Below, one piece after another: positions 36,364 through 44,933 of a stretch of 64,000 nt of DNA (position 1 is the first letter of the stretch; the number at the start of each line of letters is the position of its first letter). Below the pieces are notes generated by a model. It did no database searches and was not told the origin of the DNA. It saw nothing but the letters and a program-made list of their open reading frames with translations. Both the position numbers and the translations under genes were made by a program. The stretch lies in assembly GCF_900101265.1 (NCBI RefSeq), contig NZ_FMZS01000009.1, positions 186,001 through 250,000 on the forward strand. The letters run 5' to 3'. This stretch comes from Massilia sp. PDC64. Its GTDB lineage: Bacteria > Pseudomonadota > Gammaproteobacteria > Burkholderiales > Burkholderiaceae_D.

Positions 36364-36376
36364 GGTTGCCTTAGGT

Positions 36377-36421
36377 AATTTGACGAATTTGACTAATTCA
36401 TTGGATTCTGACTGTCAAATT
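36377..36421. promoter_or_regulatory. AATTTGAC repeats between the divergent GAF genes
   Basis: AATTTGAC occurs at 36377-36384 and 36386-36393 as a direct repeat with a 9-base period, and inverted (GTCAAATT) at 36414-36421. The cluster starts 14 bases before the EAL gene start. The surrounding 183-base gap is AT-rich against a GC-rich background. It could be the binding site of the adjacent HTH-GAF protein. Confidence 0.45.
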
Positions 36422-36546
36422 TCCAGTGGTCAACAGATACTTTCATCATACAATCAGTTATTTGCCGATTGCGCAGGAAAGCAACAGCTCAAATTCATCA
36501 ATTTTATTGATATGCAACGGCCGTGCACGTAGAATGGCATTCAATC

Positions 36547-37287
36547 ATGACCATGCCTTCCCACCCTGCCGACGCCGACGATCCCGTCCTCACCACCGCT
36601 GCCGCCGCGCGCCTGCTCGGCGTGGCCGTCAGCACGACCCAGTTATGGCTGGAGAGCGGCGCCCTGCCCTCGTGGAAGACGCCGGGCGGCCACCGGCGCG
36701 TGCGCCTGTCATCCGTGCAGCGCCTGCTGGCCGACAAGGCAGGGCAGCCGGCACCGCAGGCCGGACCGGGCACCGATCCCGAATTCCGGCCGGGTCCTGC
36801 GCCGGGCCACCCGCTGCCGCAGGACGAAAATACGCGCCTGGCCGCCGTCGCGGCGAGCGGCCTGGTGGATTCGGCGCCGGAGCCCGTGTTCGACCGCCTG
36901 ACGTGGCTCGCCACGCAGGTGACGGATTGCCCGATGGCGCTCGTCACGGTGCTGACCTCGCGCCGCCAGTGGTTCAAGTCGCGCATCGGCGTCGACCTTG
37001 CCGAGACGCCGCGCGACTGGGCCTTCTGCAGCCACGCGATCGTGCAGGAGGAACCGCTGATGGTGGAAGATGCGTCGCGCGACGCGCGCTTCGCCGCCAA
37101 CCCGCTCGTCACGGGCCCGCTGCACGTGCGCTTCTACGCCGGCGTGCCGCTGGTCGACGCGGGCGGTCACCCGCTCGGCACCCTGTGCGTGCTGGACCGC
37201 GAGCCGCGCCGCCTGCGTGCGCGGGAAATCAGGGCGCTGCAGGAACTGGCGGCCATCGCCGTGGAGGAGTTGCGGCGCCGGACCTGA
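36547..37287 (+). CDS. MerR/excisionase-type HTH protein with C-terminal GAF domain
   Basis: A 246-residue cytoplasmic protein. Residues about 12-62 form a MerR-like helix-turn-helix: LTTAAAARLLGVAVSTTQLW, then TPGGHRRVRLSSVQRLL. A Pro-rich linker of about 30 residues leads to a GAF domain (about 95-245) with RRQWFKSRIGVDLAETPRDW, HVRFYAGVPLVDAGG and PLGTLCVLDREPRR. The domain pairing suggests a one-component sensor-regulator; the ligand is unknown. ATG at 36547 is chosen over a GTG eight codons upstream because the similarity starts after it. Confidence 0.8.
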   Translation: MTMPSHPADADDPVLTTAAAARLLGVAVSTTQLWLESGALPSWKTPGGHRRVRLSSVQRLLADKAGQPAPQAGPGTDPEFRPGPAPGHPLPQDENTRLAAVAASGLVDSAPEPVFDRLTWLATQVTDCPMALVTVLTSRRQWFKSRIGVDLAETPRDWAFCSHAIVQEEPLMVEDASRDARFAANPLVTGPLHVRFYAGVPLVDAGGHPLGTLCVLDREPRRLRAREIRALQELAAIAVEELRRRT

Positions 37288-37290
37288 CGG

Positions 37291-37674
37291 TCACGGGCCG
37301 CGGTGTTTCTTGACGATGGAGATGACGGTGTTGCGGATCGTGCGCAGCACCGTGTCGGCCTTGAACGGCTTGACGATGAAGCCGTGCACGCCGGCCGCGA
37401 CCGCGGCCTGGATGGCCGGCGCGTCGAGCGAGCCGGACACCATGAAGATCAACGTCTTGGGCAGTTGCGCGCGCAGCTGGTCGACGGCTTCCCGGCCGTC
37501 CTCGAACTGTTCGCGCGCGATGCAGAAGATGTGCGGGTGGTGCTTGAGCGCGAGCGCGAATCCGGCCGCCGCCGTATGGGCCTGGCCGGCGACGTCGTAG
37601 CCGCCGTCCGTCAGCACCGTGTTGAGGAGGCCGCGCGCCACGGCGCTGCCGTCGACGATGATCGCCTTGAGCAT
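37291..37674 (-). CDS. Receiver-domain protein lacking the phosphoacceptor Asp
   Basis: A single 127-residue CheY-like domain with no output domain. Asp8 of the acidic pocket (IIVDGSAVAR), the switch Ser in VSGS and the Lys in IVKPF are kept. The segment that should read P-D-x-x-x-x-D is PHIFCIAREQFEDG, with Ile or Ala at the phosphorylation site. It therefore should not be phosphorylated in the usual way and may act as a pseudo-receiver. It lies between the HTH-GAF gene (convergent, 3 bases) and the Xni-like nuclease gene on the same strand. Confidence 0.82.
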   Translation of the reverse strand: MLKAIIVDGSAVARGLLNTVLTDGGYDVAGQAHTAAAGFALALKHHPHIFCIAREQFEDGREAVDQLRAQLPKTLIFMVSGSLDAPAIQAAVAAGVHGFIVKPFKADTVLRTIRNTVISIVKKHRGP

Positions 37675-37686
37675 GGTTTCCTTTCT

Positions 37687-38463
37687 TCAGTCTGACTCGT
37701 AGGCCAGCATGTTCCACGTGACGCCCAGCCGCACGTCGGTCTTCAGTTGCACGAGCTGGCGCGACACCTCGAGGATCTCGCGTTCCGCGCGCAGGCGTTC
37801 GCCCAGCGGCGTCTTGAGGATGCCGGCGCCCGCCATGACGGCGTCCAGGTCGCCGTACGCATTCAACAGCCGCGCGGCCGTCTTCATGCCGACCTTCGAC
37901 ACGCCCGGCACGCCGTCCGTCGGGTCGCCCATCAGCGCCAGCAGGTCGTGCAGGCGCTCGGGCGCGACGCCGAACTTGTTGCGCACCCATGCGTCGTCGT
38001 GCCACTCGCCCTTGAAATGATCCCACACGAGCGCGCCGTGCGCGATCAGCGCGTGCAGGTCCTTGTCCGTCGTGGCGACGACGGCATCGCCGCGCCCTTC
38101 GGCCAGCCAGCGCATCACGCCCGTGCCGATCACGTCGTCGGCCTCGACCTCGGGCAACATCAGCACGTGCAGGCCCACCTTGCGCAGGCGCTCGTGGAAT
38201 TCCGGCAGCGCCTCGCGCAGCACGCCCGGCATCGGCGCGCGCCCTTCGCGGTAGCGCGGATACAGCGCGTGCCGCCACGTGGGGCCGCCGTAGTCGAACG
38301 CGGCCAGCACGTGCGTGGGCGCGTGCGCTTCCAGCAGGTTGCGGAACGACGAGAACGCGTGGCGCAGCGCGATGCTCGCCTTGAGGTCCGAGTCGGGCTC
38401 GGGGCTCGCCTCGTACACGCGCCGCACGATGTTCAGGCCGTCGATGGCCAGCAGCTTTGCCAT
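37687..38463 (-). CDS. xni: 5'-3' exonuclease / flap endonuclease (Xni-like)
   Basis: A 258-residue nuclease of the FEN/5'-3' exonuclease family, equivalent to the N-terminal nuclease of DNA polymerase I. Acidic metal-binding residues appear in LLAIDGLNIVRRVYE, LPEVEADDVIG and ATTDKDLHAL, and the helix-hairpin-helix-like region is GDPTDGVPGVSKVGMKTAAR. The length fits E. coli Xni, which acts on flap and branched DNA. The name is by similarity; a generic flap-nuclease role is secure. Confidence 0.8.
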   Translation of the reverse strand: MAKLLAIDGLNIVRRVYEASPEPDSDLKASIALRHAFSSFRNLLEAHAPTHVLAAFDYGGPTWRHALYPRYREGRAPMPGVLREALPEFHERLRKVGLHVLMLPEVEADDVIGTGVMRWLAEGRGDAVVATTDKDLHALIAHGALVWDHFKGEWHDDAWVRNKFGVAPERLHDLLALMGDPTDGVPGVSKVGMKTAARLLNAYGDLDAVMAGAGILKTPLGERLRAEREILEVSRQLVQLKTDVRLGVTWNMLAYESD

Positions 38464-38466
38464 GTT

Positions 38467-39135
38467 CTACTTCACAAAATCGTATTGCCCGCCCCGTTCG
38501 AGCGCGCGCTTGTACGCCGGCCGCGCGTGGATCTTGTCGAGGAAGGCGACGAGGTTCGGATATTGTCCATCCAATCCCCCGCGCGCGGCGGCCGCTTCCA
38601 GCGGAAAGCTGATCTGGATGTCGGCGGCGGAAAAATCGTCGCCGGCGAACCATGCGCGCTTGCCGAGTTCTCCTTCCAGGTAGACCAGGTGCTGGCGGAT
38701 CTGCGGCAGCACGAAGCTGTCCTTGACCTTGTTCGCGATGGCGCGCGCGATGGGGCGCACGAAGAATGGCGCGGGGCTGGTCTCGACGCGGTCGAACACG
38801 AGTTTCAGCAGCAGCGGCGGCATCGCCGACCCTTCCGCGTAGTGCAGGAAATACGTGTAGCGCAGCCGCTCGGGCGTGCCCGGCTTCGGTGCCAGCGCGG
38901 GGCCGTAGCGGTCGACGAGGTATTCGACGATGGCGCCGGACTCCGCCACGATCGTGTCGCCATCCTGGATCACGGGCGACTTGCCGAGCGGGTGCACGGC
39001 CCGCAGTTCGGGCGGCGCCAGCATCGTCTTCGGATCGCGCTGGTACTTTTTGATCTCGTAATCCAGGCCCAGTTCTTCCAGCAGCCACAGGATGCGCTGG
39101 GAGCGCGAGTTGTTCAGGTGATGGACGACGATCAT
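38467..39135 (-). CDS. Glutathione S-transferase family protein
   Basis: A 222-residue protein with an N-terminal thioredoxin-like domain: the catalytic-site segment is LNNSRSQRILWLLEELGL, and the cis-Pro/glutathione-binding segment is GKSPVIQDGDTIVAESGAIV. A helical C-terminal domain follows. Soluble GSTs conjugate glutathione to electrophiles or reduce peroxides; the specific substrate is unknown. It begins three bases before the nuclease gene end region, on the same strand. Confidence 0.88.
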   Translation of the reverse strand: MIVVHHLNNSRSQRILWLLEELGLDYEIKKYQRDPKTMLAPPELRAVHPLGKSPVIQDGDTIVAESGAIVEYLVDRYGPALAPKPGTPERLRYTYFLHYAEGSAMPPLLLKLVFDRVETSPAPFFVRPIARAIANKVKDSFVLPQIRQHLVYLEGELGKRAWFAGDDFSAADIQISFPLEAAAARGGLDGQYPNLVAFLDKIHARPAYKRALERGGQYDFVK

Positions 39136-39307
39136 GAATGTTTACCGGCGTGGGAAAGGCGGTAGCTTAGCATTCTTGCGTGCCGACCAGAAGCAAACCG
39201 ACAACATACTCGAGGGAAGATACCCCGTATATCATTCGTCAGATCAGCGGCCTGAACATTTACAAGACTATAAAAGAACGTTGTAGCGATGCCGCGTCAA
39301 GACCCTG

Positions 39308-39318
39308 AATTTGACGAA
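39308..39318 (+). promoter_or_regulatory. AATTTGACGAA motif upstream of the chemoreceptor gene
   Basis: AATTTGACGAA here is identical over 11 bases to the first repeat upstream of the EAL gene (36377-36387). It lies 77 bases before the chemoreceptor start. The rest of the 259-base gap (39136-39394) shows no gene. Confidence 0.35.
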
Positions 39319-39394
39319 GATCACGAATTACGGGCTTCATCCAACGCATCCGTGATTACACTCAATATACCTTTCCACGAAACAATTCACGTTC

Positions 39395-41311
39395 ATGAAC
39401 CTCCGTCACCTCGGCATCCGCAGCAAGCTCATGCTCAGCATGGGCGTGTGTCTGCTCGTCTTCATCGCCATCTCCTCCACCCTCTCGATCTCGATGACCA
39501 GTGCCCAGATGCGCGAGCGCGTCGTCGGCACGGAATTACCGGCACAGATCACTGCCATCCGCAACGACGTCCAGCGCCAGATCGCGGAACCCACCGCGAT
39601 CTCGCAGACGCTGGCCAACAACATCTTCCTGCAGGCGTGGGAAGACGCCGGCAATCCGGACGACGGCCTGGCAACCTGGACGGCGCAGGCCAAGCGCCTG
39701 CTGGACGCCAACCATGCGGCCACCGTTCTCTGGGCATCGGACGGCACCTCGAAATACTTCACCGAAAAGGGCTTCGATCGCATCATCGACAAGAAGTCCG
39801 ACAAGGATGCGTGGTTCAAGAAATTCCTCGACAGCGGCGCCCCCTACACGCTCAACCTGGACAAGGACGCGTCCACGGGCGTCTACATGCTGTTCATCGA
39901 CGCGCGCGTGCAGACGCCGGGCGGCAAGGTGGCGATCGCCGGCCTGGGCCTCTCCGCCGAAGCGCTGGCCAACAGCATCCGCAACTACCGCCTCGGCAAA
40001 TCCGGTTACGTCTACCTGGTGAGCAACGACGGCACGCTGCTGATCCACCGCGACCGCGCCCTGCTCGACGGCCTCCACACCCTCGACAAGCAGCCCGGCT
40101 TCACGCCCGAACTCGTACGTTCGCTGCTGGGCAAGCAGGCGTTCGCGTCGGGCCGCTACGACGCGCCGGGAGGCCGCCAGTTCGTCGCCTCGTCGTATGT
40201 GCCGGAACTGAATCTGTACGTCGTGGCCGAGGTGCCGGAGAGCGAAGTGCTGGGCAACATCGGCCAGACGGCGGCCGTGTCCGCGATCATCGCGGCGCTC
40301 GTCGGCGGTGCCGTGGGCCTGGCCGCGATCTGGTTCGTCGCGCGCGCCATCTCGGCGCCGGTGATGGGCGCGGCCGGCATGCTGGGCGAAATCGCCGACG
40401 GTGAAGGCGACCTCAGCCGTCGTCTGGAAGCGGACGGCGAGGACGAAGTCGGCAAGCTGGCCCAGGCGTTCAACCGCTTCGTCGGCTCGCTCAGCGGCAC
40501 GATCGGCAAGGTGCGCGACAGCAGCACCGTGATCGCCGGCGCCACCGACGAAATCGCGCGCGGCAACATGGACCTGTCCGCGCGCACGGAAGCGCAGGCG
40601 TCGAGCATCGAAGAAACGGCGGCCGCGATGGAAGAACTGACGACCACCGTGCGCAACAACGCCGAGCACGCGATGGAGGCGAACCGCCTCGTGTCCGAGA
40701 CGGCGCAGTCGGCCGAGAAAGGCGGCGCCGTCGTGGCGGAAGTCGTGCGCACGATGGGCGCCATCACGGAAAGCTCGCGCAAGATTTCCGAGATCATCGG
40801 CGTCATCGACGGCATCGCGTTCCAGACCAATATCCTCGCGCTGAACGCGGCCGTGGAAGCGGCCCGTGCGGGCGAACAGGGCCGCGGCTTCGCCGTCGTC
40901 GCGGGCGAAGTCCGCACGCTGGCGCAACGCTCGGCGGCCGCATCGAAAGAGATCCGCCAGCTGATCCTGGACTCCGTCGCCAAGGTCGACGCGGGCAGCG
41001 CCCTGGCGGACGGCGCGGGCCAGGCGATGGAAGCGATCGTCGCCTCCGTGCGCCGCGCGGAAGTCCTGATGCGCGACATCGCGGCGTCCAGCCAGGAACA
41101 GAGCATGGGCATCGCCCAGGTCAACCAGGCGATCGCGCAGATGGACGACGCGACCCAGCAGAACGCGGCCCTCGTCGAAGAAGCGGCCGCCGCCGCCGCC
41201 GCCCTGCAGGAACAGGCGCGCGAACTGGATGCCGTCGTCAGCACGTTCAAGCTGGCGGCGACCACGCCCGCCGTCGCCGCGCCGGCAGGCCGCAAGCTCC
41301 TGTCCGCGTAA
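39395..41311 (+). CDS. Methyl-accepting chemotaxis protein
   Basis: A 638-residue chemoreceptor. TM1 is about residues 12-32, and the periplasmic region (about 33-285) has Cache-like features (KDAWFKKFLDSGAPY, then VYMLFIDARV). TM2 is about 287-310, followed by HAMP and the cytoplasmic signalling domain. The hairpin tip is IIGVIDGIAFQTNILALNAA then VEAARAGEQGRGFAVVAGEV, nearly invariant among receptors that contact CheA/CheW. The periplasmic sensor suggests an organic-acid or amino-acid ligand by family, not by evidence here. There is no C-terminal pentapeptide for CheR/CheB docking. Confidence 0.93.
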   Translation: MNLRHLGIRSKLMLSMGVCLLVFIAISSTLSISMTSAQMRERVVGTELPAQITAIRNDVQRQIAEPTAISQTLANNIFLQAWEDAGNPDDGLATWTAQAKRLLDANHAATVLWASDGTSKYFTEKGFDRIIDKKSDKDAWFKKFLDSGAPYTLNLDKDASTGVYMLFIDARVQTPGGKVAIAGLGLSAEALANSIRNYRLGKSGYVYLVSNDGTLLIHRDRALLDGLHTLDKQPGFTPELVRSLLGKQAFASGRYDAPGGRQFVASSYVPELNLYVVAEVPESEVLGNIGQTAAVSAIIAALVGGAVGLAAIWFVARAISAPVMGAAGMLGEIADGEGDLSRRLEADGEDEVGKLAQAFNRFVGSLSGTIGKVRDSSTVIAGATDEIARGNMDLSARTEAQASSIEETAAAMEELTTTVRNNAEHAMEANRLVSETAQSAEKGGAVVAEVVRTMGAITESSRKISEIIGVIDGIAFQTNILALNAAVEAARAGEQGRGFAVVAGEVRTLAQRSAAASKEIRQLILDSVAKVDAGSALADGAGQAMEAIVASVRRAEVLMRDIAASSQEQSMGIAQVNQAIAQMDDATQQNAALVEEAAAAAAALQEQARELDAVVSTFKLAATTPAVAAPAGRKLLSA

Positions 41312-41318
41312 GCGTTTC

Positions 41319-41352
41319 AATTCGGGGTCAGAGCGTGCTCTGACCCCGAATT
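41319..41352. repeat. GGGGTCAGAGC inverted repeat, copy 3
   Basis: AATTCGGGGTCAGAGC and its complement form 16-bp arms with only two bases between. It lies 8 bases after the chemoreceptor stop. The arms match copies 1 and 2, but the loop is collapsed, so the three copies are variants of one family. Confidence 0.85.
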
Positions 41353-41450
41353 TCGTGGCGCGTTTGCAGACTTTCCCACGGTTCGGTACCATGCTCGGTT
41401 GCAATCTTTACCCAGGATTGCTCACTCAACCGTCCCGTGGAGACCCTCCG

Positions 41451-43385
41451 ATGCCGCGTTACCGCCTGCCGTCCCTGTCCGTCCTTTCCCTCGTCCTTGC
41501 CGCCGCCTTCGCCAGCACGGCGCACGCCCAGACGTCACCCATGGCGCCGGACATCCCGGCCGGGAAGTTCGAGACGACGATCCCGAACGCGGACTACGTC
41601 AAGCAGGACGTCATGATCCCGATGCGCGACGGCGTCAAGCTGCACACCGTGATCGTGATCCCGAAGAGCATCATGGAAGGCAAGGCGCCGATCATGCTGA
41701 CGCGTACGCCGTACAACGCGTCGGGCCGCGCGGGACGCATGAAAAGCCCGCACATCACGTCGATTCTCGGCGACGGTGACGACGCCTTCATCGAGAACGG
41801 CTACATCCGCGTGTTCCAGGACGTGCGCGGCAAATACGGCTCGGAAGGCGACTACGTGATGACGCGCCCCGTGCGCGGCCCGCTGAACAACACGCAGGTC
41901 GACCACACGACCGACGCGTACGACACGATCGACTGGCTGGTCAAGAACATCCCGCAATCGAACGGCAAGGTCGGCATGGTCGGCTCGTCGTACGAAGGTT
42001 TTACCGTGCTCATGGCCCTCGTCGAACCGCACCCCGCGCTGAAGGCCGCGGTGCCGATGAGCCCCATGGTCGATGGCTGGCGCGGCGACGACTGGTTCCA
42101 CAACGGCGCGTTCCGCAACCCGAACCTCGCCTACATCGCGAGCCAGAACGCGGCGCGCGGCGAAGGCGAGAAGATCGTCACCGGCATCAACGACGACTAC
42201 GACGCCTGGCTGCGCGCCGGTTCCACGTCCGACTTCGCGCACCTGTACGGCCTCGACCAGCTGAACTTCACGAAGAAGCTGTTCGAGCATCCGGCCTACG
42301 ACAGCTACTGGCAGGAACAGGCGCTGGACAAGATCCTCGCGAAGCGTCCGCTGTCCGTCCCGACGATGACCGTCGTCGGCCGCTGGGACCAGGAAGACAT
42401 CTACGGCGCCTATGCGACCTATGCCGCCGTCGAGCCGCAGGACAAGACCAATAAACTGAATTCGCTGGTGGTGGGACCGTGGCGCCACAGCGGCGTCAAC
42501 TACGAGGGCTCGACCCTGGGCCCGCTGAAATTCACGGGCGACACCGCGCGCGAATTCCGCCGCGAAGTCATGCTCCCGTTCTTCAACCAGTACCTGAAGG
42601 ATGGCGCGCCCGCGTTCGACACGCCGCCCGTGTGGTCGTACCAGACCGGCGTCAATCGCTGGCGCCGTCTCGACCAGTGGCCGCTCGTGCCGGCGTCCAC
42701 GCCGCTGTACCTGAAGCCAGGCTTCGGCCTTGCGTTCGAAAAGGCGCAGGGCAAGGCCGACAAGACGGCCGCATTCGACGAATACGTATCCGATCCGGCG
42801 AAACCGGTGCCGTTCGTGCCCCGTCCCGTGCACATGACGGACGCCAACGTATGGAAGCCGTGGCTCGTGACGGACCAGCGCAGCTACTCGGACCGCCCGG
42901 ACGTGCTGACCTACACGAGCGCCCCGCTCACCGCGCCGCTGCAACTGGCCGGCCAGCCGATGGTCGACCTGTACGCGTCGACATCGGGCACGGACAGCGA
43001 CTGGGTCGTCAAGCTGATCGACGTATACCCGGACGAAGTCGCGGCGCAGCCGGAGATGGGCGGCTACCAGCTGCCGATCGCGATGGACATCTTCCGCGGC
43101 CGCTACTACCAGGGCCTGGACAAGCCGGCCGCGATCCCCGCGAACAAGGCCGAGCGCTATCGCTTCGCGCTGCCGAACGTCGACCACGTGTTCCTGCCGG
43201 GCCATCGCATCATGGTGCAGATCCAGTCCAGCTGGTTCCCGCTGTACGACCGCAATCCGCAGACGTTCGTGCCGAACATCTTCCATGCCAAGCCGGGCGA
43301 TTATCGCAAGGCGACGCAACGCGTCTATCACGCGCCGGGGCTGGAGAGTGCGATCGAGTTGCCGGTGGTGCAGGCAGCGAAGTAA
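41451..43385 (+). CDS. Exported CocE/NonD family hydrolase, alpha-amino-acid ester hydrolase type
   Basis: A 644-residue protein with a signal peptide (cleavage after STAHA). The alpha/beta-hydrolase domain carries the nucleophile Ser180 in VGSSYEGFTV, the GxSYxG motif of this family. An Asp in VGRWDQEDIYGAY and a His in VGPWRHSG complete the triad. The C-terminal part is a jelly-roll domain of the X-Pro dipeptidyl-peptidase type. PHPALKAAVPMSPMVDGWRG and DDWFHNGAFR resemble alpha-amino-acid ester hydrolases, which cleave or make beta-lactams with alpha-amino side chains. A periplasmic dipeptidyl-peptidase role is possible instead. Confidence 0.85.
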   Translation: MPRYRLPSLSVLSLVLAAAFASTAHAQTSPMAPDIPAGKFETTIPNADYVKQDVMIPMRDGVKLHTVIVIPKSIMEGKAPIMLTRTPYNASGRAGRMKSPHITSILGDGDDAFIENGYIRVFQDVRGKYGSEGDYVMTRPVRGPLNNTQVDHTTDAYDTIDWLVKNIPQSNGKVGMVGSSYEGFTVLMALVEPHPALKAAVPMSPMVDGWRGDDWFHNGAFRNPNLAYIASQNAARGEGEKIVTGINDDYDAWLRAGSTSDFAHLYGLDQLNFTKKLFEHPAYDSYWQEQALDKILAKRPLSVPTMTVVGRWDQEDIYGAYATYAAVEPQDKTNKLNSLVVGPWRHSGVNYEGSTLGPLKFTGDTAREFRREVMLPFFNQYLKDGAPAFDTPPVWSYQTGVNRWRRLDQWPLVPASTPLYLKPGFGLAFEKAQGKADKTAAFDEYVSDPAKPVPFVPRPVHMTDANVWKPWLVTDQRSYSDRPDVLTYTSAPLTAPLQLAGQPMVDLYASTSGTDSDWVVKLIDVYPDEVAAQPEMGGYQLPIAMDIFRGRYYQGLDKPAAIPANKAERYRFALPNVDHVFLPGHRIMVQIQSSWFPLYDRNPQTFVPNIFHAKPGDYRKATQRVYHAPGLESAIELPVVQAAK

Positions 43386-43494
43386 TCCATGCACTGTGGC
43401 TGAGCGGCGACACATATGTTAAATCCGTAGGACTTTCGTGGACGGCGAGGTAGGCTGTATGGCCGATTCAACGTCGCTCCACGAGGTCCTGTTC

Positions 43495-44067
43495 ATGAAG
43501 TTCATCGCCACGGCCGGCGCCCTGCTGCTGGCCAGTACGTTCGCCCACGCCCAGACGTCCCACTGGGCCTTCAGTTACACCGGTTTCTATGACCAGGAAG
43601 CCGCCGCCTTCCTGCCCGACATGCGCATCGACGGTTCGTTCACGGGCGTCGATGCCAATGGCGACGGCCTCCTCGAACGGGGCGAGCTGACGTCGCTGCT
43701 GGTCGGCGCGAAGGACTACGTGGCCTGCGCCGCCGGCAGCAACGCCTGGTACCACTGCGATGCCGACAGCTTCCGCTTCTCTGCGGAGAGCGGCCTGTCG
43801 TTCAGCATCAGCGAGTATTCCAGCGATCCGGAAGGCTTGTATGGCGGCGGCCATTTCGTCACGACGGGCCAGATGGTCTACGACTACCAGTTCAACCCGT
43901 ACGGCAGTTCGGAGCACCACGTGCTCTGGACGGACGGCACGGCGATCTCCGTGTCGTCGGCCCTGCCCGGGTCGGAATCCGTGCCGGCCGTGCCGGAGGC
44001 ACCCACGTGGGCGATGCTGCTGGCGGGCGTGGGCGGCATCGGACTCTGGCGGCGCCGGCGCGCCTGA
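43495..44067 (+). CDS. PEP-CTERM sorting-signal protein with an EF-hand-like loop
   Basis: A 190-residue exported protein with a signal peptide (cleavage after FAHA). It ends in the exosortase sorting signal: VPEAPTWAMLLAGVGG, a short membrane helix, then the basic cluster WRRRR. Its body contains DANGDGLLERGEL (about residues 59-71), which fits a calcium-binding EF-hand loop with Asp, Asn, Asp and Glu at ligand positions. Three Cys are present. Exosortase EpsH is not in the window. The function of such surface proteins is often linked to biofilm matrix, but that is inference. Confidence 0.82.
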   Translation: MKFIATAGALLLASTFAHAQTSHWAFSYTGFYDQEAAAFLPDMRIDGSFTGVDANGDGLLERGELTSLLVGAKDYVACAAGSNAWYHCDADSFRFSAESGLSFSISEYSSDPEGLYGGGHFVTTGQMVYDYQFNPYGSSEHHVLWTDGTAISVSSALPGSESVPAVPEAPTWAMLLAGVGGIGLWRRRRA

Positions 44068-44117
44068 CGGTTCGGCACCGCACCGATGGCGCCCGCGGCC
44101 CGGCCTAGACTGCCGGC

Positions 44118-44933
44118 ATGGGCGCAATCTACATCGGCATCTCGGGCTGGCGCTACGAACCGTGGCGCGGCGTGTTCTATCCGCCCGGCCTCGCGCAGGC
44201 ACGCGAACTGGAATACGCGTCGCGCTTCCTGCCCACCATCGAGATCAACGGCTCGTTCTATTCGCTGCAGCGCCCGTCCAGCTACGCGGCGTGGTACGAC
44301 GCGACCCCGCCCGGCTTCGTGTTCGCCGTGAAGGGCAACCGCTTCCTCACCCACATGCTCAAGCTGCGCGGCATCGAGACGCCGCTCGCCAACGTGCTGG
44401 CCTCGGGCGTGTTCGCGCTGCGCGAGAAGCTCGGGCCCTTCCTGTGGCAATTCCCGCCGCAGCTGCGCTTCGATGCGGACAAGGTCGAACACTTCCTGTC
44501 CCTGCTGCCGCACGACACGGGCCACGCCCTCGCCATCGCGCGCGGCCACGACGAGAAGCTGGCGGGCCGCGCGCTGCTGGAGATCGACGCCGTGCGCCCG
44601 CTGCGCCACGCCGTCGAAGTGCGCCACGAGAGCTTCCGCGACCCCGCCTTCCTCGCGCTGCTGCGCAAGTACAACGTGGCGCTGGTGGTGGCCGATACGG
44701 CCGGCAAATGGCTGGAGGTCGACGACGTGACGGCGGACTTCATGTACATCCGCCTGCACGGCGAGCACGAGCTGTATGCGAGCGGGTACGAGGACGAATC
44801 GCTGGAACGCTGGGCCGCACGGATCCGCACGTGGGCGAAGAACGGGGATGTGTACTGCTACTTCGACAACGACATCAAGGTCAGGGCGCCGTTCGATGCG
44901 AAGCGCCTGATCGAGCTGGTGAGATCAAATTAG
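44118..44933 (+). CDS. DUF72 (YecE-like) family protein
   Basis: A 271-residue TIM-barrel-like protein. The start IYIGISGWRYEPWRGVFYP, then FYSLQRPSSYAAWYD and FAVKGNRFLTHMLKLR, are typical of DUF72/YecE. The family has no proven activity. The stop overlaps the convergent small Cys-rich gene by four bases. Confidence 0.85.
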   Translation: MGAIYIGISGWRYEPWRGVFYPPGLAQARELEYASRFLPTIEINGSFYSLQRPSSYAAWYDATPPGFVFAVKGNRFLTHMLKLRGIETPLANVLASGVFALREKLGPFLWQFPPQLRFDADKVEHFLSLLPHDTGHALAIARGHDEKLAGRALLEIDAVRPLRHAVEVRHESFRDPAFLALLRKYNVALVVADTAGKWLEVDDVTADFMYIRLHGEHELYASGYEDESLERWAARIRTWAKNGDVYCYFDNDIKVRAPFDAKRLIELVRSN

